Part shown: in pieces, positions 1 to 10,905 of the stretch
Layout of the letters: every line of letters begins with the position of its first letter
How positions within the stretch are numbered: the stretch's first letter is position 1
Origin: Antedon mediterranea
Lineage: Eukaryota; Echinodermata; Crinoidea; Comatulida; Antedonidae
Reading direction: 5' to 3'
NCBI RefSeq assembly: GCF_964355755.1
Contig: NC_092677.1
Span: 18,942,101-19,006,100 of the forward strand
Length of the DNA stretch: 64,000 nt
Position numbers and translations under genes: made by a program
The notes under the pieces: model-generated
The model's input: only the letters and a program-made list of their open reading frames with translations
The model's database searches: none
Told to the model about the DNA's origin: nothing

Positions 1-2
1 GG

Positions 3-275
3 AAAAGAGGCAGGGAGCTACGAGAAGAGCTAAAAATAAAAAGAAAAGATGGGCAGAAATGGAAGATAGAGAAAAACAAAGTTGTTCTAGTCACAACCAA
101 GAAGGATAACAATATTATGAAAGAAACTCCTGTAAAGGGTGCTGTACCTAAAGAAATAATGGTAGGAAGCAAATCGTTTACTGATTCAGAAGACAGTGAG
201 GAGGATGAGATATATGTGGAACGTCAACCTCATCAGCCCTTTCGGAGAACGAAAGGAACAGATGAGAGACGTTAG
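3..275 (+). CDS. LINE ORF1, C-terminal fragment
   Basis: An open frame enters from the window edge and stops with TAG at 273-275. It encodes about 90 residues. The start is basic and charged (RGRELREELKIKRKDG), resembling the end of the ORF1 nucleic-acid-binding proteins of CR1/L2-type LINEs, and an acidic stretch (DSEDSEEDE) follows. It overlaps the beginning of ORF2 by 80 bases in another frame, a normal ORF1/ORF2 arrangement. Assignment to ORF1 rests on position and composition only. Confidence 0.5.
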   Translation, partial: KRGRELREELKIKRKDGQKWKIEKNKVVLVTTKKDNNIMKETPVKGAVPKEIMVGSKSFTDSEDSEEDEIYVERQPHQPFRRTKGTDERR

Positions 276-3159
276 AAAACATGCAGAAGCTATAGAAAAT
301 GTAAATATTGTAAATAGAGAGTCTTTAAATGTTTATTACACAAATGCACAAAGTATTGTAAAAAAGATGGATGAACTCAAAATGGATATTGAACTCTACA
401 AGCCACACATTATTGGAATTACTGAAACGTGGGGCAAGCAAACAGTAACAGACGGTATACTTTCTATTCCTGATTACGACCTTTTCCGAAGGGATCATGA
501 TGGCGAAACCTCAGCAGGAGGAGTAATGTTGCTCTGTCACAAATCATTGCAGGCCACTTCATGCTATGTGCTAAATGAGAATCAGTTCAACGAAAGTATT
601 TGGTGCAAAATCAAGTTAACATTATATGAAACAATATTGATTGGAGTATGTTACCGAAGCTGTGTCAGTAGCTCAAGACAAAACAACAGAGCCCTCAATA
701 TACTAATCGAGGAATCCATGAAGCAGAATGTAACTCATAGACTGTTAATGGGAGACTTTAATTATCCCCAGATCAAGTGGGAGGAATATAGAGTGGAAGC
801 TGAAGGCATAAAGGGAGATGATGCTGAGAGTTTCTACGAAACAAGCCAAGACTTATTTCTACATCAGCATGTAATTGAGACGACAAGACACAAAGAAGGA
901 CAAAGGCCATCAATGCTTGACCTGGTATTGACAAATGATGAAAGTGCAGTTGAAGAGATACAACATTGTAGCCCACTTGGGAAAAGTGATCATGATGTAT
1001 TGTTTTTTGAGTATACCTGTTCAAGAAATCCTATTGGAAGTGATGAGAAAAAACAAAAGAATTACGCAAAAGGTGATTATGAGAAACTAAATGATTCATT
1101 TGGGAAATTAAATTGGGATGCTCTGCTTGATGATAAAAGTTGTAACCAGGCATGGGAAACATTTATGGAAATCTACAATGCAGAAACTGAAAAATATATA
1201 CCTAAGAGGTCAATGAGAAAGAACATGAAACCTGTATGGCTGAAAGCTAGAATAAAAAAGAGTATAAAGAAGAAACACAAATTATACAAAAAGTACAGAC
1301 AGACAAACCAGTACAAGGACTACCTTGAGTACAAGAAACAGAGGAATGTCGCAAGTGCAAACGTGAGAAAGGCACGTATAGAACATGAGCAAAAGTTAAT
1401 GAAGAACTTTAAGAAAAATCCTAAGCCAGTATACAAGTACATTAGGGAACAACAAAAAGTAAAAGAAGGTATAACTAATCTCGTAAAAGAAGATGGAAGT
1501 TTGACCGAAAATGACCAGGAAGCAGTTGAAATGTTGAGCAAATTTTTTCAATCTGTATATACCCATGAACCAGATGGTGACCTACCCCAGTTTGATAGCA
1601 GGAACAGCGACAACATTCTTGAAAATATTGTATTTTCGGTAGAAGATGTTCAGAAAAAATTAAATCAACAGCAACCAAACAAAGCTCCTGGTCCAGATGG
1701 TGTCCATCCTATGGTTCTGAACCAATGTGCCAGTTCTCTAGCTCATCCACTTACTATCATTTTCAAGCTCTCACTTGAGACAGGTAAATTACCAAAAGAT
1801 TGGAAGACTGCAAATGTCACACCAATTTTCAAGAAAGGATCCAAGAAGAAAGCTGAAAATTATCGGCCCATCAGCCTAACATCAATACCATGTAAAGTTT
1901 TTGAATCAATCATCAAAGACAATGTGCTTGGCTTTGTTAAAGGAAGTAGAATGCTGTCTAGGTGTCAACATGGATTCCTAAGTGGTAGGTCTTGTCTAAC
2001 AAATTTGCTACAAACATTCGAAACAGTCACTGAAGCTCTAGATAGTGGTGAAGATGTGGATATCGTATACCTTGATTATATGAAGGCGTTCGATAGTGTT
2101 CCACATCGAAGACTAATTCACAAGCTGATAGGCTATGGAATATCTGGTAAGACTATAAATTGGATAGCTGAGTTTCTGGCAGGAAGAACACAGAAAGTAA
2201 TTGTAAGAAATACAACATCCAAGCCGGTAGATGTAGTGAGTGGAGTCCCACAAGGATCAGTCCTTGGCCCAATCCTATTCATCCTCTTCATAAACGATCT
2301 TCCAGATAAAATTATCAGCGCAGACTTTAACATGTTTGCAGATGATGCAAAGATTATAAAGACCATCAAAGAAAAATCGGATTCAAGAAAACTTCAAATT
2401 GATCTTGATAGGGCTCAGGAATGGTCAGAGGACTGGCTGCTAAAATTCAATACCAAGAAATGCGAAGTGCTCCATGTTGGTAGAAAGACAGAGAAATCAG
2501 AATATTGTCTAAATGGAGAAACGTTATTGGCAGTAAAGGAAGAAAAAGACCTTGGTGTTATCTTCACTAGCGACTGCAAGCCAAGCCGACAGTGTGCTGC
2601 AGCAGCAGCTAGAGCGACGAATAGTATGAGAACTGTCAAAAGAACATTCAAAAATATTGACAAAGAAAGTTTTCAGGTCATGTACAAGGCATACATCCGT
2701 CCACATATGGAATACTGTATACAGTCCTGGTCTCCTTACTATAACAAAGACAAAGAAATCTTGGAGAAGGTGCAGAGAAGAGCTACAAAGATGGTCAAGT
2801 CAATAAGTGATCTACCATATGAAAAAAGGTTAGAATATCTTGATCTTCAACCATTAGAGACAAGAAGACTACGAGGAGATTTGATTGAAGCTTTCAAAAT
2901 TTTGAAAGGCTTTGAGGATATTGACCCAAAAGATTTATTTAAATTGTCTCACAACATCAGAACCAGGGGACACAGCTTAAAACTATATCGTCCAAAACTT
3001 AGAGGAAATCTTATGTGCAGGGTCAACTTTTTTACCATCAGAGTCATACATCACTGGAATTCTCTGCCTGAATATGTAATACAAGCCTCTTCAGTGAACA
3101 TCTTTAAGTCTAGACTTGACAACTATTTTCGGCTAGAAATGGAATCTAATAGGCACTAG
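196..3159 (+). CDS. LINE ORF2: APE endonuclease and reverse transcriptase, 987 aa
   Basis: This enzyme nicks target DNA and reverse-transcribes its own mRNA at the nick. The N-terminal third is an apurinic-like endonuclease: YYTNAQSIVKK near residue 50, GITETW (the catalytic Glu), LMGDFNYP, and SDHDVLFF near its end. The reverse transcriptase follows, with APGPDGVHP, the YRPISLTS block, YLDYMKAFDSVPH (first catalytic Asp), VPQGSVLGPILF, and FADDAK near residue 713 (the catalytic Asp pair). The C-terminal part (HMEYCIQSWSPYY, TRGHSLKLYRP) is usual for CR1/L2-type elements. No stop or frameshift interrupts it. The first Met at 196 precedes the endonuclease by about 45 residues and overlaps ORF1, so the true start may lie slightly downstream. 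CR1 versus L2 is not resolved. Confidence 0.93.
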   Translation: MRRMRYMWNVNLISPFGERKEQMRDVRKHAEAIENVNIVNRESLNVYYTNAQSIVKKMDELKMDIELYKPHIIGITETWGKQTVTDGILSIPDYDLFRRDHDGETSAGGVMLLCHKSLQATSCYVLNENQFNESIWCKIKLTLYETILIGVCYRSCVSSSRQNNRALNILIEESMKQNVTHRLLMGDFNYPQIKWEEYRVEAEGIKGDDAESFYETSQDLFLHQHVIETTRHKEGQRPSMLDLVLTNDESAVEEIQHCSPLGKSDHDVLFFEYTCSRNPIGSDEKKQKNYAKGDYEKLNDSFGKLNWDALLDDKSCNQAWETFMEIYNAETEKYIPKRSMRKNMKPVWLKARIKKSIKKKHKLYKKYRQTNQYKDYLEYKKQRNVASANVRKARIEHEQKLMKNFKKNPKPVYKYIREQQKVKEGITNLVKEDGSLTENDQEAVEMLSKFFQSVYTHEPDGDLPQFDSRNSDNILENIVFSVEDVQKKLNQQQPNKAPGPDGVHPMVLNQCASSLAHPLTIIFKLSLETGKLPKDWKTANVTPIFKKGSKKKAENYRPISLTSIPCKVFESIIKDNVLGFVKGSRMLSRCQHGFLSGRSCLTNLLQTFETVTEALDSGEDVDIVYLDYMKAFDSVPHRRLIHKLIGYGISGKTINWIAEFLAGRTQKVIVRNTTSKPVDVVSGVPQGSVLGPILFILFINDLPDKIISADFNMFADDAKIIKTIKEKSDSRKLQIDLDRAQEWSEDWLLKFNTKKCEVLHVGRKTEKSEYCLNGETLLAVKEEKDLGVIFTSDCKPSRQCAAAAARATNSMRTVKRTFKNIDKESFQVMYKAYIRPHMEYCIQSWSPYYNKDKEILEKVQRRATKMVKSISDLPYEKRLEYLDLQPLETRRLRGDLIEAFKILKGFEDIDPKDLFKLSHNIRTRGHSLKLYRPKLRGNLMCRVNFFTIRVIHHWNSLPEYVIQASSVNIFKSRLDNYFRLEMESNRH

Positions 3160-3183
3160 CCTAAACTATTTCCATCAAACATT

Positions 3184-3210
3184 AAGTGTAAGTGTAAGTG
3201 TAAGTGAAAG
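3184..3210 (+). repeat. (AAGTGT)n 3' tail of the LINE
   Basis: Four or more imperfect copies of AAGTGT lie just after the ORF2 stop and before an A-rich stretch. Short tandem repeats at the 3' end are the priming tails of CR1/L2-type LINEs. Confidence 0.6.
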
Positions 3211-3439
3211 TACAAATACAAATAAATCTGACATTTAATTTAAAGGTAGTGTCATGTTTATTGTAATTTGTTTTGTTAACAAAAGCAAATAAAATGTTGC
3301 CACTGTCACTCAAACAAAAGCAAAATACCATACACAAACACAGTTAGTTATGTAAATTTAATATTTATTTAAAAATGTGTCTTATTATCACAAAATAATC
3401 CTAATCAGGCTTAAAATGTCACACATGAGTACATGCGTT

Positions 3440-4217
3440 TTTAGTCGCGTGGAAGCGACTCTATAGTTCACTATGTCGGTCGGTCGGTCGGTCTGTCTGT
3501 CTGTCTGTCGGTCTGTCTGTCTGTCGGTCCGGTATCACTATGCGTTTTATCGCTTTATGACCTTATCTTGATATCAGTTTAATCTAGCTAAGTCAATTTT
3601 TCACAGAATATTCCTTATGGCCAGGAATCGATGTGGTTATGTTTTCACGGTGCGCAATAACAAATTACGCGGTCTACGCACGATTTAACGAAATCACGTT
3701 TGTAATCATATCTTAACAACCATGAATCACAATTAAATAAAATTTGGTATTTATAAATTTCAGGGCATAAATCATCATATGGCAATACAATTACGTGCGT
3801 AGCGCATGTAACGCATGCGTACGCGCGCTTAAAATTTTCAAAATTTATTTTCGATGAAATAAGAGTACGTTTCAGGCAATTTTAAGCGTTTACAAAATTG
3901 CCATGAGTGCGCAGATTTTTGCGCGCGCACTACGCGTTAAATGTTATTGCGCACTCTTTTTGCCCGATTTCTGTTTTCTTGACTTACTTTTCAACTCGAA
4001 ATTACGTTATACGAGCACGTCAGAAGTGACAGGCTACGCACGTGTAAATTAAAAAAATATAAATGTTTTTAAACATTTCAACATTTTTAAACATGTTCAG
4101 TAATTTCGGTCAGTATAGTTCACTATGTCGGTCGGTCCATCTGTCTGTTGGTCTGTCTGTCTGTCGGTCTGTTTGTCTGTCGGTCCGGTATCACTATGCA
4201 TTGTAGCACGCGACTTA
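3440..4217. mobile_element. Short nonautonomous element with GTCG/GTCT blocks
   Basis: The segment has inverted ends built on TTA(A)GTCGCGTG at about 3440 and 4215. Inside each end lies a direct copy of an 82-86 bp block (3462-3543 and 4114-4199). Each block runs from TATAGTTCACTATG through a GTCG/GTCT tetranucleotide microsatellite to CCGGTATCACTATGC. The middle is rich in GCGCGC and ACGCAC words. There is no coding capacity. Related GC-rich words and ATACGAGCACGT recur near 52550, so a family is present. Its class is not recognised. Confidence 0.5.
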
Positions 4218-5163
4218 ATGGCTGTTGGCCTTGTTTTACAATAAATTAATACTAATCAAATATAATAAATATTATTGCACACACTAAACTAACTAATAAT
4301 AAATAACTAGACCCTGTAGAATTAGGAATACTGTATAATATAGCAGAGGAATGTAAATGCCTCGACATCTGAGTTATTAAAAATGAACTTAAGCAAATTC
4401 AAACATACTAGGCATTTGTGAATAAAGTGAATAAATAGCACGCATCAAATTCTATTGCAAACTCTAACTAAATAATAAATAATATTAATTATAGGGAGCT
4501 TTCAGAAGCACATAAACATTTAAACTTTAACGCTATTTTACAACAAGCTCCACCCACAATCAAAACGAAAAAAGTATGTTTAATGCAACTGTTCGCTGAA
4601 CAATGCTGCTGTAAATGAGTAGAATGTTGATGTCATCCGTTAAAGTAACATGCTCCTGCAAAAGCGCCCTAATTATAATATTAGACCCTGAACAAGCTGA
4701 GTTATTAAACCACTCTATCATATTTAATACAAATAACCATTTAATGAATAAATAAAACACATTTAAACTTAATTGCACAATCTAACTACTGTAACTAAAG
4801 TAAAACTAACACTGATCATTATGATATGCACAATGTACATTTTGAGAAAATTCTTCTTCTTGATAGTGTCTTCAACCACTCAAAACATATTGAACATTTC
4901 ATTAAGTTTACTGAATCATTACAAATGAAAATACACTTTGTTTTTGTAATTTAAGTGGAGGGTCACAATTGCATATCAAGCATAAACACTCAAATAGTAC
5001 AAATATGCACTTGTATATAACGAAAGATATCATGTGACCTACGGTCCTCCACTCAAATGAAAAGGATCTACTTAACTTAGGTGTTTATATAATTTGTCTT
5101 CAATAATTTAAATATGGCTTAATGTATTTAATTCAAATGTTGTGAAAAGAGCAAATGGAACAC
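4218..5163. other. AT-rich sequence, nothing recognised
   Basis: The sequence is AT-rich, with scattered stops in all frames and only short chance ORFs. No repeat, RNA gene or splice-bounded coding segment was recognised here. Confidence 0.4.
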
Positions 5164-5247
5164 CTGCAATGATACTACTCAGTCCATTGGTCTTCCATGG
5201 TTCTCCTCGCACTATTCCAACTTCCTTTGTCTCCATACTACCAAGAG
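5164..5247 (-). CDS. Possible further exon of the minus-strand membrane-protein gene
   Basis: On the minus strand an 84-bp segment lies between an acceptor-like TTTTCGTCAG and a donor-like GCAG|GTGTTC. Entered with one base from the previous exon (8242-8444), it stays open for 28 codons (LGSMETKEVGIVRGEPWK and on), and reading through the donor stays open to a stop near 5109. Matching phase and flanking splice consensus are the only support. No family similarity is visible and the open stretch is short, so it may be chance. Confidence 0.2.
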
Positions 5248-5330
5248 CTGACGAAAACAAGAGATCATTCACACTTTTATTTTTTTATATATTTAATATC
5301 ATCTTTAATGAGGGTGGCCTATCCAGTTCT

Positions 5331-5844
5331 GGGTCATTCCATCTTAGTTCACCCAAAAATAATGCATTTTTAAACCTTACCTCTTTCAAATTTGATGAAA
5401 TTCGGTATATGGATAATTTTTAGCGAGTAAAGTTCAAATTTCAAATTTTAACTTCATCAGACTAGCGTTTTTTCACAATTTTAATTTTTCTTTTTTTGCA
5501 CGAAAAACAGTGTGCCCACCACATTTCATATAGCTATTTCTCTGGAAATACATGTCTGATTTTAAAAAACAAGGTAATTTTGTAAAGGGGAGATCAAAGG
5601 AATCTAAATTTTTATTGTGTGTTTTTGTTTGGATGAAACTTTGAGCGATATTTTGACCATTAAATTAACCCTATGGAACACGCACAATATTTTTTAAATT
5701 AAAATCGCTATATCTTGAAAATTGCTAGTCCAATTAAGTTAAAATTTTAACTTTAATCACCATAAATTACCTCTACACCAAATTTCACCAAAATTGAAGG
5801 AGGTAGGGTTTAACTCATTGGGTGATCCGAGATGGAATGATCCC
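5331..5844. mobile_element. MITE-like element with GGGTCATTCCAT ends
   Basis: The left end reads GGGTCATTCCATCTTAGTT and the right end is its imperfect reverse complement (GATGGAATGATCCC). About 514 bp of AT-rich noncoding sequence lies between. The same terminal word, GGGTCATTCCAT, starts the foldback at 32849-33190, so both may belong to one terminal-inverted-repeat family. Confidence 0.5.
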
Positions 5845-6124
5845 CTTCTAGTGAAGGAATTGATCAAACATAAACATATAACATACAATGTCATGGTTAG
5901 CGAACGCAATGTCAACCCATGACAAATATTAAATAAATCAAATCAAATAATTTTTTATTCCATAAAACTTTAAAATAAGGTCAAGTATCAGAAAGTCATC
6001 AAAGTTTATGGAAAAGGGAATTCAAAATAAGCAAAGCTTTAGAAGTGACCCTTAAAATACAATACTCTAAAGTAAGGTTAAAGGTTGTTGCACATGTGCA
6101 GTAAACAATAGATTAGGCATTTGA

Positions 6125-6425
6125 CTGAAAATTCGAGCTAAAAACAACAAGTATTTGTAATTAACAGGTAAATTAATTTTATTACATTTTGTCTGGAAAA
6201 TCGTCACGAGCAAAAGTAAACAAAGATTTCAAACCACGAGTATGCATTATGCATTATGCTAATTAGAATTTTTTACAACTCGTCACGGTTGAGAAGGTGT
6301 TTTCACACAGATCGCGAGGAAGTTTTATGATTATGCATACAGAGTAGCCAAACAAGCGCATTGCATTATGAGATATGTTTTGATCAAAAACTTTGACAAG
6401 TTAAAGTTTGTTATAGTTTATCAAC
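6125..6425 (+). repeat. Dispersed repeat, copy 1
   Basis: About 300 bp closely matches 39185-39430 (same strand) and 11953-12420 (opposite strand). Shared words include AAATTCGAGC, TAACAGGTAAATTAATTTTA, GTCTGGAAAATCGTCA, CAGATCGCGAGGAAGTTTTA and GATCAAAAACTTTGAC. The 39-kb copy lies inside a TTAA-flanked inverted-repeat element, so this is probably a truncated member of the same family. Confidence 0.6.
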
Positions 6426-6625
6426 ATAGTAGTAGCGTTGGACGCATTTTTTGGTCGTACTAGCAACCACACAGCGCCATCTATTTTATTGTGACGTCAT
6501 ACAGGAGTACTCTATAAGCGCTCTAGCGCAACTAGTTCCTTTGAGTTGAGTTGGGTTGAGTTTCGTCTCGACATAAGCACGCCTTAATGCTGTCATTGTT
6601 TTAGCTCATTTGTACCAGTATTTAA

Positions 6626-8219
6626 AGGGGGATTCTGGGTTTAAAATTGCTTTTAAATATCGTTTATTTATTAAATAAAAAATATCATAACAATATAGAC
6701 ATGTCAGAATGAAGAAGTAATAACGAGAAATTAAAAAATTTAATTTCATATACATTTTAGGGTAAATTCATGGAAAGTCTGTTTTTCAGCAGCTTAGGGA
6801 AGGTCATTAATATTCATGAGATATTCACAAAATCACGTCATCAGTGGATTCCAAACTTGCGACGTCATGTACGTTGTGTTTGTTAACTAATTTCCCCTGT
6901 CAAACGACGACCGCCCGATCATTGTGAAATACATTTTTTGTAGATTTTCTAAGCTAGGCCTAAAGTGTAATAATAACAGCAGTAGCATATATTTATTTGA
7001 CATTTAGTAATACAAAAAAGGTTACGGAGTCTTAAATTATATACTATTTTTATACCTCGAATAGTACAGATCGTATTATCGGCTTCACATATTACTAGGC
7101 TAGGCCTAGCCTAAATCATTTTTTTTCATGGGTGTTGAGAGCCATTCTGACTTGGGATTCCATGCCACGATGGCTACGTTAAAACATTGGGGCCCATCAT
7201 GGGCCTAGCTAGCCTACTAAACGATTGGCCAATAAATAACACAACTCAGTGGATTCCAAACCTATCCTATCAACCAAACTCCTAAAACAATCTAAACCTA
7301 AAACATTCTACAAAATCGGCTGTAAATATTGAGGCAAAACAAGGTCCGATCGCCGTCCGCACGTATGGTGTCCCGATCGTCTACTAAGTAGGCCTAAAAT
7401 AGGCCTAGTTTACTCTCCAAAAAAGCAGATACTGCATCAAGCAAGTAGACCAGGTAGTAGGAAGGAGACCTAGCCGATTCGGCCCAGTTAAAAATTGAGC
7501 TAGCTAGTGTAGAGTAGACCCTATGCGAATTGATACTACCAGGCCTTTTACTATAGGCTACACTTGTTAAAATTAGCAATATATATTCCAACTCTCTCAT
7601 TCGAGCTATATTATCTATACCATTCCGGTAGGTCGAGTCGACCTTCAACCAAATACTGTACATCGTTCATGTTGTGATTATAGACGGGGTATACTCGACC
7701 GACCAGTTTGGTATTGTATACTGTATCTGCTTATCACCTGACAATGCCAGGCATGGGCAGAGAGAGCACGTGTATCGTCGTCTCGCTCTCCTCGCTCAGC
7801 TCTAGCAGGAATGTATACGTTACGCTTCATTGATTTTGAAGGCTTTCCCTAAGTCAGTGCGAAAATCGGCAAACGTAAAGTGCAAACATATCTAATTTTT
7901 CACTGTTTTGATGAATTTTCATAGAAAATTGACTTTATAAATGAGAAGACCGACTAAAATTACATTAGATAAGTATAATTTTACAAAAGTAATTGATATG
8001 GTTAATGATAACCAGTCGTCGGAAGATTGACCATTTCACGAATTTCCTATTCTGTAACACAGTGTCATATCGCCGTAGCTGCACTTGTAATCTGGCCTCA
8101 TTTCACAGCCTTCGTTCTGCTTCACTGGGCGCTTATATAAATTGAAACTTTTACCGTTCAAGAGACAAACAAATATATTTTACATTTTTTACTATTCATT
8201 TTAAACCCGGAACCCCCCT
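6626..8219. mobile_element. 1.6-kb nonautonomous DNA element flanked by TTAA
   Basis: A TTAA sits directly outside each end (6622-6625 and 8220-8223). The ends are inverted: AGGGGGATTCTGGGTTTAAA on the left and, reverse-complemented, AGGGGGGTTCCGGGTTTAAA on the right. TTAA target duplications are the hallmark of piggyBac- and Kolobok-type transposition. No transposase ORF exists inside. The interior holds several TAGGCCTA words and GGATTCCAAAC repeats. The element ends 22 bp below the last base of the exon at 8242-8444. Confidence 0.6.
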
Positions 8220-8241
8220 TTAAAAATGTAACAATATTTAC

Positions 8242-10905
8242 CAAATGCTCCTATTGTCTTGCTAACAAAGTGCAGTAAAGAAGGTCCCCAACACACATAG
8301 CCTGCCTTGATAGCAACCCAACTGCATGGATAAGAGGTTAAGATGGCTGATAGGAACAACCTGTGTCCACTCCATGTTGATTCAAAATCACCTTTACCCA
8401 ATAACAGGGCCATTGGTACTGTGTATAAGCTCCATATACACCCACTATACAGATACAAAATACAGTATTAGTTTAGAGTTACTGTAATATCAAATAATGG
8501 TATGGTGATATATTAAAGAAACATCATTAAAGCTCTTGTACATTCTAGCCTAGAGAATTGTAAACTACAGTACCTGCATTGTGTAAAAATACATGAATAT
8601 GAACAGTACAACTGGTTATTCACAATTAAAGAACTTAGTAGTACTAGTTAGTATGTTGGCCATTGAGACAAGTGACAGTTTGAGTTTGAGCCAGTAAAAC
8701 GAATTTACTGAAGACGTATCATCATCATCTGAATGTATCATCAAGGATATTATTGTTTTCACTCAGGTATAATTAAAAAATGTATTGATAAGTACAGAAC
8801 TAATATAAGAACAGGTCTGCAGGCCAATGGCCTGAAAACCCCCATGGCAGACATGTAAGCCTTCCAGCAACAGTTTTAAATTATGTTAAATTATGGCAGC
8901 AGACTTGTAAACGAGATGGATATTAAGTCAAGGAGGCAATAAAATCACACTCACAGTAAAACATGATTAGACCCCCCCCCCCCCCCCACCTCACCGGGAC
9001 ACCCATATTAAGGTCCCAAATGTCTCCCCCTAATAGGGATTCTACTGTAATCAAAGGACCTGGATAAGTGTGTGGGCCTACCGTAAAGTATTATTTATAA
9101 TAATTTAGTATAAGCTGGTGAAACACATCAGCATTAATTGTCTTACCTCAAAGCAATGGCCTGCCCTGTTGTATAATGCATCATCATCAATGGCAACAAG
9201 TAACATCTAACAACTAGCTCTTCAGCAACAATACAGAAGAACTCAGGTACCAGCATAAGGTATTCGTGTATGGTGCCAACATCACCAATGTCTTCATCAA
9301 TTTTGAATTCTCCCCATTTCATATTATGAGCAACAAACATGCGAAGAGTGACAACGGTAAAAGCAATAGCTATACTGATAAAACATGATGGGATCGTACC
9401 AATTATCTACAGTTAGAAACCAATTAAAGTCAATTAAAATAGAATTCCTCACAATTTTATCTAGCAATATAAAGTAATATAAGAATTTCAAACCTTCCAA
9501 CTTTGACAAATGGAAAATCAGAAGGTTTGTGGAAATTATAAAGGGTACTCTAATGTACATCAAATCGTAGATGACGCTATGAAAACCCTAAAGATATTGC
9601 CATTTTCAACTGTAAACATGGGTAATGTCAGGGGTAACGACAAAGGTGGAAAATGTGGTGGTAACTCATTATTCACTTAAAACAATGCATGAATTGATTA
9701 CAAAATTTAAATCAAATATTTTCTAGTATTTAATTATTTAATATTATTAGATCATATATTATATGATCTAATAATATTAAATAATTAAACAATAACAGTA
9801 TGCTTTCTATTCTCTAATCTAGAGGGACTTGGATTTATAAATTATATTTAAATACATATTAGGAGATTTATTTGGTGCGCAAAAACAATAATTCATTATT
9901 GATTTATGGTTAATTTAATCAATAAATCAATTCAATACAATCATTATAAAATACCATTATTGATTAGGCCTAGGAAGAAAAAAGGACTTGAACATAAAAT
10001 AAAATCTAGCTGGCAATATCAGCAACTCTTACCAGGGAAAAATTTCATTTTGAAATTCTGTTTAGCAATATTGCCAATCAAACTGATTTTTGATTCGAGA
10101 AACATAGTTTTGTATTGTATTTTTTACTACACAATTGTACAAATCTGTAGCAAAAAGGTTGTTTTGTATAGTTTTTTGCTATGCTACACTGGCGAAATTA
10201 TTCCCTGCTTACTCGTTCATGTGAGTGTGTGGCAGACTGAAATCTGACTGAACACAGTATTTATCCGACAATATAACTTGCATATATATCATGGAATATT
10301 TTTCTAGCCATAAACAACAAAACATATCGTAGGCACAGTAATTTAATTAAAATTGACAAAAGAAAAACCCGGACTGATTTTGGCAGTGGCGGAAAATAAA
10401 TAAATCTATAAATTGCACAAAACATACATACAAAATAGCGCGACCGATTTCAAACTTGACCGATATCATCAAAAGTATAGTTCTAGTGGCGTGTGCCAAA
10501 AAATGCCGGAAGGTGATTTTATCGCAACCAAAATTAGACGCGACCAATTTCAAATGCCACTGCTTTTGGCCACAAATTTAGAGCCAAAACTGGTCTGACC
10601 GGACCATATTTGTTGTAACACAGACTACTACCCTCTACTCTTTTTTCACGTTTTCTTCAGTGAGTGTCCTGTCCTGTCCCCAGCATTGTTTGATGAGATT
10701 ATGACTGCCGTAAAAAATAAAAGCACGTTATCTCTAGGCCTATGGATAACCATCTTCTCCCTGAGAATGGAAGAGAATGAAGGAAGCGTACCTGCTGGGG
10801 CTCCTCTTTATGATGATGAGTTGTCGTCTTTGTTGTTGTCTTTGAATTTGCAGACCATATCGGGTGTTCAGAGCCTAGAGATCGCGCGAAAAATGTTCCC
10901 ATCAT
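8242..10905 (-). CDS. Multipass membrane protein gene, CPBP/CAAX-protease-like (partial model)
   Basis: Two exons are well supported on the minus strand. Exon A (9147-9406; acceptor CTGTAG, donor AG|GTAAGA) encodes 86 codons. Exon B (8242-8444; acceptor CTGTATAG, donor G|GTAAAT) continues in phase. Joined, they give a hydrophobic protein: a membrane segment (CFISIAIAFTVVTL), a polar stretch (KWGEFKIDEDIGD), AEELVVRCYLLPLM, two further hydrophobic stretches, and SLLHFVSKT. EELVVR fits the EExxxR motif of CPBP intramembrane proteases (RCE1/Abi group), and SLLHxxxK resembles their last His motif. The middle His motif (usually WHxP-like) reads SLYTVP, so catalysis is uncertain. A plausible first exon at 10792-10905 starts ATGATGGG and ends CAG|GTACGC in a compatible phase. 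The 3' end is unresolved. The family assignment is inference from motifs. Confidence 0.5.
8970..9048 (-). repeat. Fragment of a MITE terminus with a C16 run
   Basis: Read on the minus strand, CAGTAGAATCCCTATTAGGG matches the word just before the 32-bp minisatellite at 12600 (CAGTAGAACCCCTATTAAAG). It leads toward a run of 16 cytosines at 8972-8987. It looks like a small remnant of a short inverted-repeat transposon family. Confidence 0.45.
9729..9789. repeat. Perfect 61-bp AT-rich palindrome
   Basis: Two 30-base arms are exactly complementary around a single central T at 9759. I checked every base pair, and the pairing first fails at 9728/9790. Only the central GATC words break the A/T composition. 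It lies upstream of exon A of the minus-strand membrane-protein gene, in its predicted first intron. Confidence 0.9.

Larger units (their letters stand above)
1..3235 (+). mobile_element. CR1/L2-like non-LTR retrotransposon (LINE), 5' end outside the window
   Basis: The window opens inside a LINE. The end of an ORF1 overlaps a complete ORF2 (endonuclease plus reverse transcriptase). A short 3' UTR follows, ending in a hexanucleotide (AAGTGT)n tail and then A-rich sequence. Ending in a short tandem repeat rather than plain poly(A) is typical of the CR1/L2/Rex group, and the RT motifs fit that group. The 3' boundary near 3235 is approximate because no target-site duplication can be paired. ORF2 has no internal stop, so the copy looks young. 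Confidence 0.85.

Noticed and set aside
7394-7663. 89-codon minus-strand ORF
   Set aside because: It lies inside the TTAA-flanked element and shows no conserved motif.
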